The notes beneath the pieces are model-generated. The model did no database searches. It was given only the letters and a program-made list of their open reading frames with translations, and was not told the DNA's origin. From Firmicutes bacterium CAG:460 (GTDB lineage: Bacteria; Bacillota_I; Bacilli_A; RF39; UBA660): a stretch of DNA of 21,633 nt. Where the stretch lies: NCBI GenBank assembly GCA_000437355.1, contig FR899770.1:288-21920 (forward strand), given 5' to 3'. Both the position numbers and the translations under genes were made by a program. Below, piece after piece: positions 20,885 to 21,633 of the stretch; position 1 is the first letter of the stretch, and every line of letters starts with the position of its first letter.

Positions 20885-21633
20885 GTATATGTATTATTAG
20901 TGGTATTTAAAGATATTTTAATTCCACTAATTGAAGCTGAAGCAGCCCCAGTTAATTTATAAGTTGGATACAAACTTCCACTTGAAATACTTGCAGCACT
21001 ACTATAGGTATCAATATTATTTTTAGATATAATCTTAGCTAAAGTAGTACCATAAGTATTTGCAACATTATAAATATTTGAACCACTAAAAGTAGAACCC
21101 ATACTAGATAATGCCACACTCGTACCTTCAACTACTGTTAAATTACCTTTATAAGTAACATTATTATATGTTATATCAACATTATAAACTCCAGGATAAA
21201 TACCTGATAAACTAAAAGCTCCACTTGAAGAAGTTGTACTAGTTAAAGAACCATTTTGTAAGCTTATTGTAGCACCGCTTAAATTATTAGTTCCATCAGT
21301 AATAGTACCACTTAAATTATAAGACATCTTAGCATTTACAACTTCAGCTACAATCTCCGTATTTATATAAAAATATGTATAACTAGCAGCAGGAATAGCT
21401 TTATCACTTAACCAAGTTTTAATCTTATATGTTTTAGTTGATGTAGAACTTGAAGTACTACCAACAGTATTAAATAAAATTGAATATCTATTATTTCTAG
21501 CATCACTACTATCTAATTTGTATATTGGAAGTTCAGCAACACTTATTGGTCCAGCCACTAAAGTATCAGCACTACCAGCACCATTATATTCATAAACAGC
21601 AACCATAACATAATCTAAAGGTGTTAATTCATC
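20872..21633 (-). CDS. Secreted/surface protein, 5' end outside the window (carboxypeptidase-regulatory-like domain)
   Basis: The frame is open to the window edge (254 codons seen), and the ATG at 21606 is internal, so the true start lies upstream. The first part (VAGPISVAELPIYKL, then YKIKTWLSDKAIPAASYTYFYINTEIVAEVV) resembles the mature region of SipW-type surface proteins. It is followed by a module NLSGTITDGTNNLSGATISL with SSGAFSLSGIYPGVYNVDITYNN that fits the carboxypeptidase-regulatory-like (peg) beta-sandwich fold. The C-terminal part is Ser/Thr/Ile-rich and of unknown type. No catalytic motif, Cys or C-terminal anchor is visible. It lies upstream of two other SipW-type genes, so a shared surface-assembly locus is plausible. 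Confidence 0.7.
   Translation of the reverse strand, partial: DELTPLDYVMVAVYEYNGAGSADTLVAGPISVAELPIYKLDSSDARNNRYSILFNTVGSTSSSTSTKTYKIKTWLSDKAIPAASYTYFYINTEIVAEVVNAKMSYNLSGTITDGTNNLSGATISLQNGSLTSTTSSSGAFSLSGIYPGVYNVDITYNNVTYKGNLTVVEGTSVALSSMGSTFSGSNIYNVANTYGTTLAKIISKNNIDTYSSAASISSGSLYPTYKLTGAASASISGIKISLNTTNNTYTMSK

Noticed and set aside
1..21633. Reassignment of TGA to tryptophan (Mycoplasma code).
   Set aside because: All recognised genes are intact and full length under the standard code with TGG for Trp, apart from the rpoC truncation, whose closing stop is TAA.

Overview
This window is AT-rich DNA with short intergenic gaps. It looks like part of the chromosome of a low-GC, Gram-positive-type bacterium. 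The evidence is Shine-Dalgarno sites in front of most genes, a CIRCE (HrcA) operator, a class B-like sortase, TasA/SipW-type secreted proteins, peptidoglycan synthesis (murD) and a Bacilli/Clostridia-like RNA polymerase beta' subunit. The standard genetic code fits, because every tryptophan is TGG, but no gene here ends in TGA. An uncultured Bacilli/Mollicutes-related gut lineage (RF39-like) is my inference, not something the sequence proves. All genes but one (the sortase) lie on the minus strand, so transcription mostly runs from high to low coordinates.

Layout from high to low coordinates. 20872-21633: 3' part of a secreted repeat-domain protein that runs off the window. 20069-20731 and 19282-19941: two tandem paralogues with SipW-type signal peptides, each with its own copied promoter block and UUCG-loop terminator. 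18701-19075: an Hsp20 chaperone under a consensus promoter overlapped by CIRCE. 17711-18463: a DUF3419-like putative SAM-binding protein. 16326-17660: murD. 14863-16281: a single-pass membrane protein with a disordered Asn/Pro-rich N-terminus. 14022-14801 and 12966-14003: a two-gene unit of unknown function. 11401-12969 (plus strand): a sortase with an unusual cytosolic domain of about 270 residues; its stop codon overlaps that of the convergent gene. 10711-11274: a divergent exported, C-terminally anchored protein. 9171-10643: lysS. 8036-9055: a RhuM-family protein. 6974-7981: unknown protein. 5296-6900: an ion-transporter-superfamily permease. 5003-5230 and 2518-5001: a small acidic protein and a membrane-anchored putative zinc peptidase. 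48-2498: the 3' two thirds of rpoC.

The strangest point is the junction near 2498-2520. The rpoC sequence begins abruptly just before the catalytic NADFDGD motif and directly abuts the stop codon of the peptidase gene, whose expected terminator is missing. This is either a chimeric assembly join or a real rearrangement. The other main points are the sortase (cytosolic domain, and Lys where the catalytic Arg should be), the tandem SipW-type cassettes with a shared operator-like inverted repeat, a perfect inverted repeat holding the lysS ribosome-binding site, and several genes whose ribosome-binding site is a run of G (GGGGG) rather than GGAGG.

As a whole the window is rich in cell-surface functions (sortase, anchored protein, SipW-type proteins, surface peptidase, bitopic proteins) mixed with housekeeping genes (rpoC, lysS, murD, hsp20). 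I see no tRNA, rRNA, CRISPR array, insertion sequence or prophage.
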